Program-made: the position numbers and the translations under genes | Notes under the pieces: generated by a model | Told to the model about the DNA's origin: nothing | The model's input: the letters and a program-made list of their open reading frames with translations, nothing else | Databases searched by the model: none | In this document: piece after piece, positions 33,954-42,929 of the stretch | Layout: every line of letters begins with the position of its first letter | Numbering within the stretch: position 1 is the first letter of the stretch | NCBI RefSeq assembly: GCF_900199635.1 | Contig: NZ_LT962687.1 | Coordinates: forward strand, 2,294,541-2,358,540 | Direction: 5' to 3' | Length of the DNA stretch: 64,000 nucleotides | Source of the DNA: Anaerotruncus massiliensis (ex Togo et al. 2026) | GTDB lineage: Bacteria > Bacillota > Clostridia > Oscillospirales > Ruminococcaceae

Positions 33954-34646
33954 CTATTCGCTTTCCAGCCGCCTGGCCGGGAGGGAGCGGGCCTTTTTGA
34001 TCGGGAACGGCTCCGAATACTCCTTGATGGTCCGGTCGCGGACCTCGTTGAGATGCTGGAAAAGATACCGTTCGGCGCTTGCTTCATCCCGCTGCTTCAA
34101 CGCCCGGATAATGTTCAGGTGCTTCTTTTTGGAAGCGTTGAAGTGCTCGGGGTCCCGCGCGGAAATGCGGTTCACAATCGCGAACTGCGCCGTAAGCATG
34201 TCGTAGAACTTTTCCAGCCTGCTGTTGCCCCCATACGCAATAATCGACGTGTGCAGCAGATGATTTGCGTCATAATACTGTTGGGGGTCGGAGTTTTCGT
34301 TCAGATCCAAAAAGGCCTGTTCCAGTCGGTCCAGCATCTCCTCATCAAAGTACCGGCAGGCGGTGTGCAGGGCGTGCAGCTCGAACATGATCCGCAGCTC
34401 GAAGATCTCCTCGAGGTCCCGCTGCGTGATATCGGTGACAAAGGTTCCCCTTCCCGGGAAATGGGACACCAGTCCCTCCGCCTCCATCCGTTTGAGCGCC
34501 TCGCGCACCGGAGAACGGCTCAGGCCCAGCGCCTCGCCGATCTCCACCTCCGCAATCGGGGACCCGAGTGGGAATTCCCCCGATAAAATCCCGCTGTAAA
34601 GGTAATCGTACGCCCGTCCGGCCGCTCCTGTCGATCTGTCTGCCAT
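33954..34646 (-). CDS. GntR-family (FadR subfamily) regulator of the island
   Basis: 230 residues from ATG 34646, with GGAGGGA 6 nt upstream. The winged helix (about 8-75) reads VEIGEALGLSRSPVREALKRMEAEGLV. The FCD ligand domain follows (about 95-215) with the metal-binding Asp/His pattern DANHLLHTSI and KKKHLNIIRAL. Family knowledge: FadR-type repressors usually respond to an organic acid from the pathway they govern. It is preceded by its own promoter and a TCGACA half-site, and it sits inside the island between two operators, so it is the best candidate regulator. Confidence 0.92.
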   Translation of the reverse strand: MADRSTGAAGRAYDYLYSGILSGEFPLGSPIAEVEIGEALGLSRSPVREALKRMEAEGLVSHFPGRGTFVTDITQRDLEEIFELRIMFELHALHTACRYFDEEMLDRLEQAFLDLNENSDPQQYYDANHLLHTSIIAYGGNSRLEKFYDMLTAQFAIVNRISARDPEHFNASKKKHLNIIRALKQRDEASAERYLFQHLNEVRDRTIKEYSEPFPIKKARSLPARRLESE

Positions 34647-34713
34647 GTTTATTCCCTCCAATGTAACTTGCGCTCATAGATGATCCATGCGAAGACAAGC
34701 ACCTTAAAGTATT

Positions 34714-34742
34714 ATTATACTATAAATCTTCACACTGTACAA
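34714..34742 (-). promoter_or_regulatory. promoter of the GntR-type regulator
   Basis: TTGTAC (34742-34737), 17-nt spacer and TATAAT (34719-34714). An imperfect operator TTTTCGACAAA (34768-34778) lies about 26 nt upstream of the -35. Confidence 0.75.
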
Positions 34743-34796
34743 TCTGATCATACACTGGAACGAAACATTTTCGACAAATCGTATGCAGAAAAGCCC

Positions 34797-35507
34797 TTAT
34801 TCTTCCACACAGTGCAGCGAGTCGAACACCCTCTGGTACCCGTAGATGTCAAAGAGCGATTCCCCCGCGCGGAGCCGGTCCATAACGGCCGCCTCCTTGG
34901 CCGTCCGTTCCTCGGCGAGCCGCAGGATGTCCGGCGCCTCCTCCAGCGGGACCACCACGACGCCGTCCGCATCCCCGACGATGAGGTCGCCCGGCCGGAC
35001 GATCTCGCCGCCGATGCAGATGGGGTGGTTGATCGTACCGAGCGTCGCCTTGGCGGTCCCGCGCACGCAGAGCCCCGCGGAAAAGACGGGGAAGCCCATC
35101 CGGATGATCTCGCGGCTGTCGCGTACGGTGCAGGACACCACCAGGCCGGCAGCGCCGCGCGCCATGCACTCCACCGCCAGCACCTCGCCGAACGGCCCCG
35201 AAGCGACCGCCGAGCCCATGTCCGCGACGATGACGTCGCCGGGGCCAGCCATGCTGACTGCCTTGACAAGCATCAGGTTGTCGCCCGTGTGGCAACGCAC
35301 GGTGAGCGCGCGGCCGCAGACGGTCATATCCGCCGCGAGCGGTTTGATCGCGGGATCGAGCGCGCCCCTGCGGCCCATCGCCTCATGGACGGTCGCGGCC
35401 GCCTGTCCCTCGTATGCGCGCAGCAGCGCGGGATCGCAGCGCGGGACGTCCCTTCTGATGTGCGTCAATTGATACCCCACCCTTCTCGGTATTCTCTTCG
35501 TCGTCAT
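34797..35507 (-). CDS. RraA-family aldolase/decarboxylase-like protein 3
   Basis: About 236 residues. Motifs: AATVHEAMGRRGALD, VIVADMGSAVASGPFGEV, the Arg-Asp motif VSCTVRDSREI and PGDLIVGDADGVVVVP. The ATG at 35507 is 25-30 nt after the predicted transcription start but has no good Shine-Dalgarno sequence; a TTG near 35474 follows AGAAGGGTGGGG and could be used instead, which would drop the first 11 residues. It is transcribed as a single gene from the promoter at 35539-35567, under the clearest operator of the island, ahead of gntR. Third family member here. Confidence 0.85.
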   Translation of the reverse strand: MTTKRIPRRVGYQLTHIRRDVPRCDPALLRAYEGQAAATVHEAMGRRGALDPAIKPLAADMTVCGRALTVRCHTGDNLMLVKAVSMAGPGDVIVADMGSAVASGPFGEVLAVECMARGAAGLVVSCTVRDSREIIRMGFPVFSAGLCVRGTAKATLGTINHPICIGGEIVRPGDLIVGDADGVVVVPLEEAPDILRLAEERTAKEAAVMDRLRAGESLFDIYGYQRVFDSLHCVEE

Positions 35508-35516
35508 AACGTATAA

Positions 35517-35567
35517 ATTATGTCGACAATCTACTATGAATATAGCACACAAAATATCCCGTGTCAA
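35517..35567 (-). promoter_or_regulatory. promoter and TGTCGACA operator of the third RraA-like gene
   Basis: TTGACA (35567-35562), 17-nt spacer and TATATT (35544-35539). The perfect core palindrome TGTCGACA (35521-35528; extended ATTGTCGACATAAT) lies about 10 nt downstream of the -10, covering the transcription start: a typical repressor position. Confidence 0.75.
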
Positions 35568-35649
35568 GGGAATTCATTTTGGCAATATGCACATAAATTC
35601 GGTGAAATTCTCTCTGTTGACACGGTTCTATTTTTTCGCGGCGAGACGT

Positions 35650-35684
35650 AAAAAGGCCCCGCGGGCAATGCCCGCGGGGCCTTT
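35650..35684 (-). terminator. intrinsic terminator of the 778-residue surface protein gene
   Basis: A perfect 12-bp stem (GGCCCCGCGGGC with its complement) and AAT loop; TTTTT follows on the minus strand. Confidence 0.92.
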
Positions 35685-35701
35685 CGGAAGAGATTTTTGA
35701 T

Positions 35702-38038
35702 TTAACGGCCGGTGTTCGGGACCGGCTTCTGGTTGTTGGAAACGTCGATCGACGGGACCTCGGTATCGTCATCGTCGTCATAGTAGCTGTCGATATCCAG
35801 CTCGGTGTCCGAGACGATGTAGGTGCCGAGCGTCCGGGTCCGGGTGGTCCAGCCCTCGATCTCGCGGTCGTCTTCCGAGTAGGTGAACATCGCGGTCACG
35901 TCCTCGAGGTAGCCGTCCTTGTCAAGGCGGTAGATATAGACGTCGTGCGGATTGGGGGTGTAGTCGTCGTCATCGTCCCACGGGATGCCCAGCGTCAGAT
36001 AGGCGCGGGAGGTCGAGGGGATGCTCGGGTTGCCGACGAAGTCATAGAACCACAGGTCTGCGTCGACGGGATCGCCGTACTCGGAATAGATGTCGCTCAT
36101 CGACTTGGTGGACAGGCGCGCGTAGAAGTCCTTCGCGTCGTCGTCGGCGGTGAACTCGAGCGCCGCGCGGTCGTCGCCCCAGATGAGGACGTTGTTCTCG
36201 TTGGCCTCGGGGCTGAAGTAGATTTTCTCGCCCGTGTCGGCGTCGCCGTCCGAACCGGAAACCTTCTTGTTGCTGATCCACATGTTGAGGTTCAGGATGG
36301 CGGTTTCGCCCTTCTTCCAGCTGCCGTCCTTATCCTTTTTCGCCTTGAATTCGATCTCGGCGTTCGCCTTGCGCTCGTCGGTCGAAGTCATGTCCTTCAG
36401 CGTGACCTTCAGGTAGCTGGCGCGGGTCATGCCGCCCAGGCGCTTCTCCTCCACCTGCTCGATCTTGCTGATGAGGGACTTGCCGTCGCCGTCCTTGTCG
36501 ACCGAGATCTTGAAGAGGTCGTCGTCGACAAGCTGGCTCGCGCGGGCCTTGCCGCCGCCGCTCAACTCGGTGACGTAGTCGTTGCCCGCATCGCCCAGCT
36601 TGATATAGAAGGTCTGGTTCGGGAGCACGCCGTCGAGCACGACCTTGCCGTCGCTGGAAGGCCGCGGGAAGCTGCTGCCGGAATTATCCTCCAGCCAGTC
36701 GCCATCGTCGTCGTAGACGCCGATGGGGCGGTAGACATACGACGGAGTGGAAGTGCCTCCATTATACTTAAAGGTCGCAGAAATATCGACATCAGAAGTT
36801 CCAACTGTATAGGTGGAAGTATCGCCGTCCTGTGTTGCTCCGGTGACCGTGAGCTTATCGAGCACATAGCCGTTATCCGGCGTTGCCGTAACGGTAAATT
36901 TCGCACCTTCCGCGACTTGGTCGCCGCTCTTGATCTCAGTACCGTTTACCGTCACCTTGATGCTGCCGTTACTGCCTGCCTTCCACTTGACGGCATGGGT
37001 CACGACGGGCGCAGGGGAATCTGCTTCAAACTCCACGGAAATTGTTACAATACCCGTTACGTTGCTAATAGTCCTGTTGTTTCCGTTGCCGCCCTGTTCC
37101 CCGCTCTGACCATCCATCGTGACGGAGAAGGATTTGACCTTATAGTTGGCCTCCGGCACCGCATTAACGGTGAGCTGGGTCCCCTCGTTTGCGGAAACGT
37201 TTCCACTTGCGGTCTTTTCAGTGCCGTTGATTACCAGCTTGCCGTCGGCCCCCGTAATCGTATAGTTTACCGCATAGGTGATCAACTCAAACTCGGCGGA
37301 AACGGTAACATCTCCGTTTACCGTAAATTCTTTGGCATCCGTAATGTTTTCACCGGAACTTAGGGTGATGGACTTCAATTTATAGTGCTCATCCGGAGCA
37401 GCCGTAACAGTGATCTTGGTACTGCTCGCAACCGAGGCATTGTTTCCTTCAGTAATTGTGCCACCACTATAGCTGACTGATAGCGTCCCGTTCTCGGCGG
37501 AAGCAACCGTGACAACCGGGTCCGCTGCCGGGGCAGTCCCATCATTCGTACCGGTCAGACCGTTCGAGCCAGAGGTCGTTGGGGTCGTCGGGGTCGGCGT
37601 CGAGGTCGTCGGCTCCGGGGTCGTCGGCTCCGGGGTCGTCGGCTCCGGGGTCGTCGGCTCCGGGGTCGTCGGCTCCGGGGTCGTCGGCTCCGGGGTCGTC
37701 GGCTTCTCGAAAGCCGCGTGGATGGACACATTTCCGCTGATCGTGAACGCGATGCCGCTCACAATGGACAGCGCCGGACCGTCGCCCGTCTTTGCGGTCA
37801 ATTCCTTGAGTTCATAGCCTTCGTCCGCGGTGGCCGTGACGGTGATCGACGTCCCGGTCGCAACGGTTTTGCCTTCCTCATTCGTCGTGACACCGCTGAC
37901 TGATACGGTGCCGCCCTCCGGCGTCGCATTGTAGGAGACGACATAGGGTTCGTCTCCGCCGTCGTCCGCCAGCGCGTAGACGGGCATCAGGCCCACTACG
38001 ACCAGCACCGCGAGGCAGATGCTCAGTAGCTTCTTCAT
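35702..38038 (-). CDS. secreted repeat-rich surface protein with Pro-Thr stalk and VPNTG tail
   Basis: 778 residues with AAGGAGGT before the ATG. Signal peptide MKKLLSICLAVLVVVGLM, cleaved after YALA. At least four InlB-B/bacterial-repeat type modules (GTVSVSG, TSITVTATADEGYELKELT; again near 190, 260 and 350: KFTVTATPDNGYVLDKLTV). A PTTPE x6 stalk lies at about 113-142. The C-terminal half (about 420-770) is Asp-rich beta sequence of unknown type (VRPIGVYDDDGDW-like start, KVVLDGVLPNQTFYIKLG). It ends NQKPVPNTGR: a sortase-like motif without a hydrophobic tail. How it stays on the cell is unclear. It stands alone, with its own terminator. Confidence 0.85.
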   Translation of the reverse strand: MKKLLSICLAVLVVVGLMPVYALADDGGDEPYVVSYNATPEGGTVSVSGVTTNEEGKTVATGTSITVTATADEGYELKELTAKTGDGPALSIVSGIAFTISGNVSIHAAFEKPTTPEPTTPEPTTPEPTTPEPTTPEPTTPEPTTSTPTPTTPTTSGSNGLTGTNDGTAPAADPVVTVASAENGTLSVSYSGGTITEGNNASVASSTKITVTAAPDEHYKLKSITLSSGENITDAKEFTVNGDVTVSAEFELITYAVNYTITGADGKLVINGTEKTASGNVSANEGTQLTVNAVPEANYKVKSFSVTMDGQSGEQGGNGNNRTISNVTGIVTISVEFEADSPAPVVTHAVKWKAGSNGSIKVTVNGTEIKSGDQVAEGAKFTVTATPDNGYVLDKLTVTGATQDGDTSTYTVGTSDVDISATFKYNGGTSTPSYVYRPIGVYDDDGDWLEDNSGSSFPRPSSDGKVVLDGVLPNQTFYIKLGDAGNDYVTELSGGGKARASQLVDDDLFKISVDKDGDGKSLISKIEQVEEKRLGGMTRASYLKVTLKDMTSTDERKANAEIEFKAKKDKDGSWKKGETAILNLNMWISNKKVSGSDGDADTGEKIYFSPEANENNVLIWGDDRAALEFTADDDAKDFYARLSTKSMSDIYSEYGDPVDADLWFYDFVGNPSIPSTSRAYLTLGIPWDDDDDYTPNPHDVYIYRLDKDGYLEDVTAMFTYSEDDREIEGWTTRTRTLGTYIVSDTELDIDSYYDDDDDTEVPSIDVSNNQKPVPNTGR
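37611..37700 (-). repeat. six perfect 15-bp tandem repeats coding PTTPE
   Basis: The unit GGCTCCGGGGTCGTC (plus strand) occurs six times without a mismatch. It codes for the Pro-Thr stalk, and the unit of 15 keeps frame on expansion or contraction, so stalk length can vary between cells or strains. Confidence 0.95.
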
Positions 38039-38326
38039 GTAGGGTACCTCCTTGAAAAAATCAGTTTCTCTGTCGTGCGGCGGGTCGCCGCCCTTCTCTG
38101 TCCGTGTTCCAATGATACCCGATTTTCCTGTGGCAAAAATGTTATTCTTATGACCGAATTGTGAACAATCCCAAAACGGCAGACAACATCTGGCAGCATC
38201 GGAACCACCTAATACTACAAACCATCCCGGCCCTCAAAAAGGGACACCGCCCGCAGAAAATTTTTTGCCCGTCCGTTCCCTCGCGGACCGGCCGTTTTTC
38301 CATCTCCGCCGAGCCGGCGGGGCGGG
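38039..38326. other. intergenic region between trpA and the surface protein gene
   Basis: 288 bp with no supportable gene. It should hold the promoter of the 778-residue protein (minus strand; TATCAT at about 38115-38120 is a weak -10) and a GC stem at 38083-38100 in its leader. Near 38270-38305 a stem with one mismatch followed by AAAAAATTTT on the minus strand may end the trpBA transcript. Confidence 0.4.
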
Positions 38327-39106
38327 TCAGCCGAGGTTGAGCGCCGCCTTCATCTCGCGGACGTACCGCTCCACATGGGGCACGCAGTCCGCGCCGTATT
38401 TCGCGGCGAGCTTCACGATCGCGCTGCCGACGATCGCGCCGTCGGCGTGCTTCGCCATTTCGGCGGCCTGCTCCGGGGTCGAGATGCCGAAGCCCACCGC
38501 GCAGGGGACGTCGGACGCCCGCTTCGCCTCGGCGACCATGCCGCCGATATCGGTGGTAATCCGGCTGCGCACCCCCGTCACCCCCATCGAGGAGACGCAG
38601 TAGAGAAAGCCCTCCGCCTCCGCCGCGATCATGCGGATGCGCGCTCTGGAGGTGGGCGCGATGAGCGACACGAGGTCCACGCCGTACCGCCTGCAGAAGG
38701 GGGCGAGCTCCCCCTTCTCTTCAAAGGGCATGTCGGGGACGATCAGCGCGTCGACGCCCGTCTCCCCGCAGGCTTTGAGGAACCGTTCGGCCCCGTAGGT
38801 GAAGACGGGGTTCAGATAGGTCATGAAGGCGAGCGGGACGTCCGTCTCCCGGCGGATCTGCCGCACAAGCTCGAAGATGCGGTCGGTGGTCGCGCCCGCC
38901 GCGAGCGCGCGCTCGTCGGCCTGCTGGATGACCGGGCCCTCCGCCACCGGATCGGAAAAGGGAATCCCCAGTTCGATGAGGTCGGCCCCGGCCGCCGCCA
39001 TCGCGGGCACCAGCCGCGCGGTGACCTCGAGCGACGGGTCGCCCGCCGTTACGAACGGAATGAACGCCTTGCCGTGGGAGAACGCCTCCCGAATCCGCTT
39101 ACTCAT
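38327..39106 (-). CDS. trpA: tryptophan synthase alpha subunit
   Basis: 259 residues. Converts indole-3-glycerol phosphate to indole and glyceraldehyde-3-phosphate. The active-site region [20 protein letters not shown] gives catalytic Glu45; the position of the E. coli Asp60 is Glu56 (VAEGP), a substitution seen in some Firmicutes. The phosphate-binding loops are [11 protein letters not shown] and VGFGIS. Its ATG overlaps the trpB stop by 8 nt (ATGAGTAA), so the two are coupled and made in equal amounts. No trpEGDCF genes are in the window. Confidence 0.97.
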   Translation of the reverse strand: MSKRIREAFSHGKAFIPFVTAGDPSLEVTARLVPAMAAAGADLIELGIPFSDPVAEGPVIQQADERALAAGATTDRIFELVRQIRRETDVPLAFMTYLNPVFTYGAERFLKACGETGVDALIVPDMPFEEKGELAPFCRRYGVDLVSLIAPTSRARIRMIAAEAEGFLYCVSSMGVTGVRSRITTDIGGMVAEAKRASDVPCAVGFGISTPEQAAEMAKHADGAIVGSAIVKLAAKYGADCVPHVERYVREMKAALNLG

Positions 39107-40283
39107 AGAGCGCTACCCCCCTGTACCGGGCGATGGCGGCGACATCCTTGTCGCCCCTGCCCGAAAGATTGACGACCACGATTTGATCCTTCCCCATCCG
39201 CGACGCGAGCTTCCTGGCGTAGGCCACCGCATGGGCGCTTTCGATCGCCGGGATGATCCCCTCGGTGCGGGAGAGGTATTCAAACGCGTCCACCGCCTCG
39301 TCGTCGGTGATCGAGACGTATTCCGCCCGCTTTGTATCGTGCAGCCAGGCGTGCTCGGGGCCGATGCCCGGGTAGTCGAGCCCCGCCGAGATCGAGTAGA
39401 CCGGCGCGATCTGCCCGTACTCGTCCTGGCAGAAATAGCTCTTCATGCCGTGGAAGATCCCCGGCGTGCCCACCGCGATCGTCGCGGCGGTCTCGCCCGT
39501 CTCCACCCCGCGCCCAGCCGCCTCGCAGCCGATCAGCCGCACCTGGGGGTCGCCGATAAAGTCGTAAAAGAGCCCCATCGCGTTGCTGCCGCCGCCCACG
39601 CAGGCGAGCAGCGCGTCGGGCAGGCGGCCCTCCTTCTCGAGCAGCTGCGCCCGGACCTCCCGGCCGATCACGCTCTGAAAATCCCGCACGATCGTCGGGA
39701 AGGGATGCGGCCCCATCACCGAGCCGAGCACGTAATGGGTGTCCGACACCCGCGCCGTCCACTCGCGCAGCGTCTCGTTGACCGCGTCCTTGAGGGTGCG
39801 GGTGCCCGTTTTGACGGGGTGCACCTTCGCGCCGAGCAGCTCCATCCGGTAGACGTTGAGCGCCTGGCGGACGGTGTCCTCCTCGCCCATGTAGATTTCA
39901 CATTCCATCCCCATCAGCGCCGCCGCGGTCGCCGTGGCGACCCCGTGCTGTCCCGCGCCCGTCTCGGCGATCACGCGGGTCTTGCCCATCCGCTTGGCGA
40001 GCAGCACCTGCCCGAGGACGTTGTTGAGCTTATGGGAGCCGGTGTGGTTGAGGTCCTCCCGCTTGAGGTAGACCTTCGCGCCCCCCAGGTCTTTCGTCAT
40101 CTTTTCCGCGTAATAGAGCAGCGACGGCCGCCCCGCGTAATCCTTGAGCAGGCCCTCCAGCTCGGATACGAAGCCCGGGTCGTCCTTCCAGCGGGCGTAG
40201 GCCTCCTCCAGCTCGATCACAGCGTTCATCAGCGTCTCGGGGATATACTGTCCCCCGTGGACGCCGAACCGTCCCTTTGACAT
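39099..40283 (-). CDS. trpB: tryptophan synthase beta subunit
   Basis: 394 residues from ATG 40283 ([19 protein letters not shown]), with AAGGGAG upstream. PLP enzyme joining indole and serine to tryptophan. The PLP lysine is Lys85 in [11 protein letters not shown], the phosphate loop is [13 protein letters not shown], and the catalytic Glu lies in [12 protein letters not shown]. It is the classical TrpB1 type that pairs with TrpA. The gene is preceded by a Trp-specific T-box leader, so it is expressed when charged tRNA-Trp is low. Confidence 0.97.
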   Translation of the reverse strand: MSKGRFGVHGGQYIPETLMNAVIELEEAYARWKDDPGFVSELEGLLKDYAGRPSLLYYAEKMTKDLGGAKVYLKREDLNHTGSHKLNNVLGQVLLAKRMGKTRVIAETGAGQHGVATATAAALMGMECEIYMGEEDTVRQALNVYRMELLGAKVHPVKTGTRTLKDAVNETLREWTARVSDTHYVLGSVMGPHPFPTIVRDFQSVIGREVRAQLLEKEGRLPDALLACVGGGSNAMGLFYDFIGDPQVRLIGCEAAGRGVETGETAATIAVGTPGIFHGMKSYFCQDEYGQIAPVYSISAGLDYPGIGPEHAWLHDTKRAEYVSITDDEAVDAFEYLSRTEGIIPAIESAHAVAYARKLASRMGKDQIVVVNLSGRGDKDVAAIARYRGVALYE

Positions 40284-40314
40284 CTCTATCGACTCCCTTC
40301 GGCAAAATTGCGTC

Positions 40315-40585
40315 AAAAAAGGCTTCTGTCCCAAAACAGGGACAAAAGCCTTTGCTTCTGCGGTACCACCCAGATTGGCGGCCGAAACCGCCCACTCGTT
40401 CTGCGCGCAGGCACGCGCACCCCCTGGTAACGGACGGGATCCCCGTCGGCGCCTACTCCCTCCCGGTTTCGGGCCGCCCTCGCGAGTCCATTCAAAATCG
40501 CCTGTGCTGCCGAACTCCCACCCGCGTCGGCTCTCTGGACACACCCGGCGGTCCCTACTACTCTCGCTCATCGGTTTCTGGATTT
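40315..40585 (-). ncRNA. T-box riboswitch, tryptophan-specific, for trpBA
   Basis: On the minus strand the conserved T-box GGGTGGTACCGC (40371-40360) is followed by the terminator AAAGGCTTTTGTCCC...GGGACAGAAGCC with T6 (40352-40315). In stem I, GAATGGAC puts TGG (40490-40488) in the specifier loop, which matches tRNA-Trp. Uncharged tRNA-Trp is expected to pair with the T-box bulge and block the terminator. About 270 nt long, normal for the class. Confidence 0.93.
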
Positions 40586-40591
40586 TTCCAT

Positions 40592-40620
40592 AGTATAGCA
40601 CCGGCGCTTTTCCGTGTCAA
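40592..40620 (-). promoter_or_regulatory. promoter of the T-box/trpBA transcript
   Basis: TTGACA (40620-40615), 17-nt spacer and TATACT (40597-40592), located just after the pyrG stop codon. Confidence 0.88.
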
Positions 40621-40636
40621 CCGCCGAAGGCAAATT

Positions 40637-42259
40637 TCACCCGGCCCCGCGCCCCGCGCGCAGGCTCGCCGCGACGAACTCCCGGAAGAGCGGGTGCGCC
40701 CGGTTGGGGCGGGATTTGAACTCGGGATGGTACTGCACCCCGACAAAAAAGGGGTGGCCGGGCAGTTCGACCGCCTCGACGAGCCGCCCGTCGGGCGAAA
40801 GGCCCGACAGCCGGACCCCGGCCGATACAAGCCGCTCCCGGTAGTCGTTGTTGACCTCGTAGCGGTGGCGGTGGCGTTCGCGGATCTCCCGCGCACCGTA
40901 CGCCTCTTCCAGCAGGCTGCCCGGCGCGACGGCGCAGGGATAGGCGCCCAGCCGCATGGTGCCGCCCTTGGGCACGACGCCCCGCTGGTCGGGCATGAGG
41001 TCGATCACGCAGTGCTCCGCCCCGGGGGAGAATTCGCGGGAGTCGGCCCCCGCGAGGCCCGCCAGCGAGCGCGCCGCCTCGATCACGGCGACCTGCATCC
41101 CGAGGCAGATGCCGAAATAGGGGATCCGGGCCTCCCGCGCACGGCGCACCGCGCGGATCATCCCCTCGACGCCGCGGCCGCCGAAGCCGCCCGGCACGAT
41201 GATCCCCCCGCAGCCCGCGAGGCGCTCGGCGACGTTGCGGTCGGTGAGCGTCTCGGAGTCGACCCAGCGGATGACGACGCGCGCGCCGCACTCGTACCCG
41301 CCGTGGCGCAGCGCCTCGGCGACCGAAAGGTAGGCGTCGTGCAGCTCGACGTATTTGCCGACGAGCGCGATCTCCACCGGCTCGGTCGCGCGCGCGATCC
41401 GCCCGCACATGGCGGTCCACTCGCCGAGGCCGTCCCCATGCGCCTCGAGCCCGAGCCTGCGGCAGACAATGTCGTCGAGCCCCGCCCCGCGCAGCATAAG
41501 CGGCGCCTCGTAGAGGACGGGAAGGGTGCGGTTTTCGACGACGCAGTCGGGCTCGACGTTGCAGAAGAGGGCGATCTTCTGCCGCAGGCCCTCCTCGAGC
41601 GGCTCGTCGCAGCGCGCCACGATGATGTCGGGCATGATGCCCATACCCTGCAGCTCGCGCACCGAATGCTGGGTGGGCTTGGATTTGTGCTCCCCCGAGC
41701 TCTTGAGGTAGGGGACGAGCGTCACATGCAGGAAGAGGCACCGCCCCCGCGGGAGCTCGCGGGAGATCTGGCGGATCGCCTCGAGGAAGGGCTGGCTTTC
41801 GATGTCGCCGATCGTGCCGCCGATCTCGGTGATGACCACGTCGGCCTCCGTCTCGCGGCCGACCGAATAGATGAACGACTTGATCTCGTTGGTGACGTGG
41901 GGGATCACCTGCACCGTCTCGCCGAGGTATTCCCCCGCGCGCTCCTTGTTGAGCACATTCCAGTAGACCCGCCCCGAGGTAAGGTTGGAAAACCGGTTGA
42001 GGTCCTCGTCGATGAACCGCTCGTAATGGCCGAGGTCGAGGTCGGTTTCCGCCCCGTCCTCGGTCACGAAGACCTCCCCGTGCTGGTAGGGGCTCATCGT
42101 GCCCGGGTCGACGTTGATGTAGGGGTCGAGCTTCTGCGCCGCCACGGTGAGCCCGCGCGCCTTGAGCAGCCGCCCGAGCGCCGCCGCCGTAATGCCCTTG
42201 CCGAGCCCCGAAACGACGCCCCCCGTCACAAAGATATAGCTGGTCTCCTGTTTGCCCAT
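40637..42259 (-). CDS. pyrG: CTP synthase
   Basis: 540 residues if started at ATG 42259 ([14 protein letters not shown]), which fits family N-termini; an ATG 11 codons upstream (42292, after GGGAAAG) is possible. It makes CTP from UTP, ATP and glutamine. The synthase domain (1-270) has [15 protein letters not shown] and [20 protein letters not shown]. The glutaminase domain (about 290-535) has the nucleophile Cys in YFGICLGMQ and the His-Glu pair in GVQYHPEF. Last gene of the nitrogen cluster; glutamine-dependent, so it fits with glnA and the ANTAR regulator. Confidence 0.96.
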   Translation of the reverse strand: MGKQETSYIFVTGGVVSGLGKGITAAALGRLLKARGLTVAAQKLDPYINVDPGTMSPYQHGEVFVTEDGAETDLDLGHYERFIDEDLNRFSNLTSGRVYWNVLNKERAGEYLGETVQVIPHVTNEIKSFIYSVGRETEADVVITEIGGTIGDIESQPFLEAIRQISRELPRGRCLFLHVTLVPYLKSSGEHKSKPTQHSVRELQGMGIMPDIIVARCDEPLEEGLRQKIALFCNVEPDCVVENRTLPVLYEAPLMLRGAGLDDIVCRRLGLEAHGDGLGEWTAMCGRIARATEPVEIALVGKYVELHDAYLSVAEALRHGGYECGARVVIRWVDSETLTDRNVAERLAGCGGIIVPGGFGGRGVEGMIRAVRRAREARIPYFGICLGMQVAVIEAARSLAGLAGADSREFSPGAEHCVIDLMPDQRGVVPKGGTMRLGAYPCAVAPGSLLEEAYGAREIRERHRHRYEVNNDYRERLVSAGVRLSGLSPDGRLVEAVELPGHPFFVGVQYHPEFKSRPNRAHPLFREFVAASLRAGRGAG

Positions 42260-42323
42260 CGGTTTTTCCGCCTTCCCTTCCCGTTCGGTCATTCTAGCTT
42301 TCCCGCGCGCGGCGGGGATATGT

Positions 42324-42881
42324 CTATTCGTCGCAGGCGCCGAGGATCCTCCGCGCGACCTCCCGCCGCGTGGCGCGCAGGTCCATCGCCTGTTTCTCGA
42401 TGTAGTGGTGCGCCTGCGGCTCGGTCATCCCCAGCACCCGCATGAGCGCCCCCTTGGCGCGGCTGACCAGCCGCAGCTCCTCGAGCTTTTCGTTGAGGCG
42501 GACATTCTCCCGCTGGAGGCCGAGCATCCGGCGGCGGGAGGCGAGCACCAGCCGCAGCGACTGGAAGAGCATCGGCCGGGAAAACGGCTTTTCCACGACA
42601 AAGACGCCGAAGTCCTCCACCTCGGCGGAAACCGCGTCCGCCTGCGGGGCGTTCACGAGCAGCGCGACGCCCGCGTCGCTCTCGCGCGCGGTTTCGAGCG
42701 CCAGGGCACTCCCGAACTCGTCGGGCAGCGGGGTGTTGACGAGCACCAGCTCAAAGCCGCCCTCCGAGAACAGCCTGCGCGCCTCGCCGCCGCTTCCGGC
42801 GGCGCGCACGGCCGAAAAACCGCATTCGCGCATGAGTCCCTCGAGCGCGGCGCGGCCCCTCTCCCCTGAAACCAAGAGCAT
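42324..42881 (-). CDS. ANTAR-domain RNA-binding antiterminator with pseudo-receiver
   Basis: The ATG at 42881 is chosen because GGAGG lies 5 nt upstream; a GTG at 42902 directly abuts AAGGGG and is less likely. This gives 185 residues. Residues 1-110 have a receiver-like fold ([22 protein letters not shown] with the conserved Lys), but the phosphoacceptor strand reads [11 protein letters not shown], with Asn where Asp is expected. A coiled-coil (about 115-140) leads to the ANTAR domain: [31 protein letters not shown]. Known: ANTAR proteins bind paired RNA hexaloops and prevent termination. Likely targets are the leaders at 47695-47739 and 47928-47980. Confidence 0.92.
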   Translation of the reverse strand: MLLVSGERGRAALEGLMRECGFSAVRAAGSGGEARRLFSEGGFELVLVNTPLPDEFGSALALETARESDAGVALLVNAPQADAVSAEVEDFGVFVVEKPFSRPMLFQSLRLVLASRRRMLGLQRENVRLNEKLEELRLVSRAKGALMRVLGMTEPQAHHYIEKQAMDLRATRREVARRILGACDE

Positions 42882-42929
42882 CCGCTCCTCCAAACCCGAC
42901 ACCCCCTTCCGTCAAAACGGCCCGCCCCT

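Noticed and set aside
37611-37700. Possible CRISPR or iteron array
   Set aside because: A contiguous 15-bp unit without spacers inside a coding frame: a minisatellite.
40360-40596. Possible tRNA gene, because of the many stems upstream of trpB
   Set aside because: The GGTGGTACCGC element, TGG specifier and terminator identify it as a T-box leader. No cloverleaf with CCA end or anticodon arm can be drawn.
40277-42445. 722-codon open frame antisense to pyrG, and similar long antisense frames at 50427-52490, 45050-46660, 31437-33281 and 1044-2327
   Set aside because: They are mirror frames of well-identified genes in very GC-rich sequence, their predicted proteins are Arg/Ala/Pro/His-rich without family motifs, and they lack ribosome sites.
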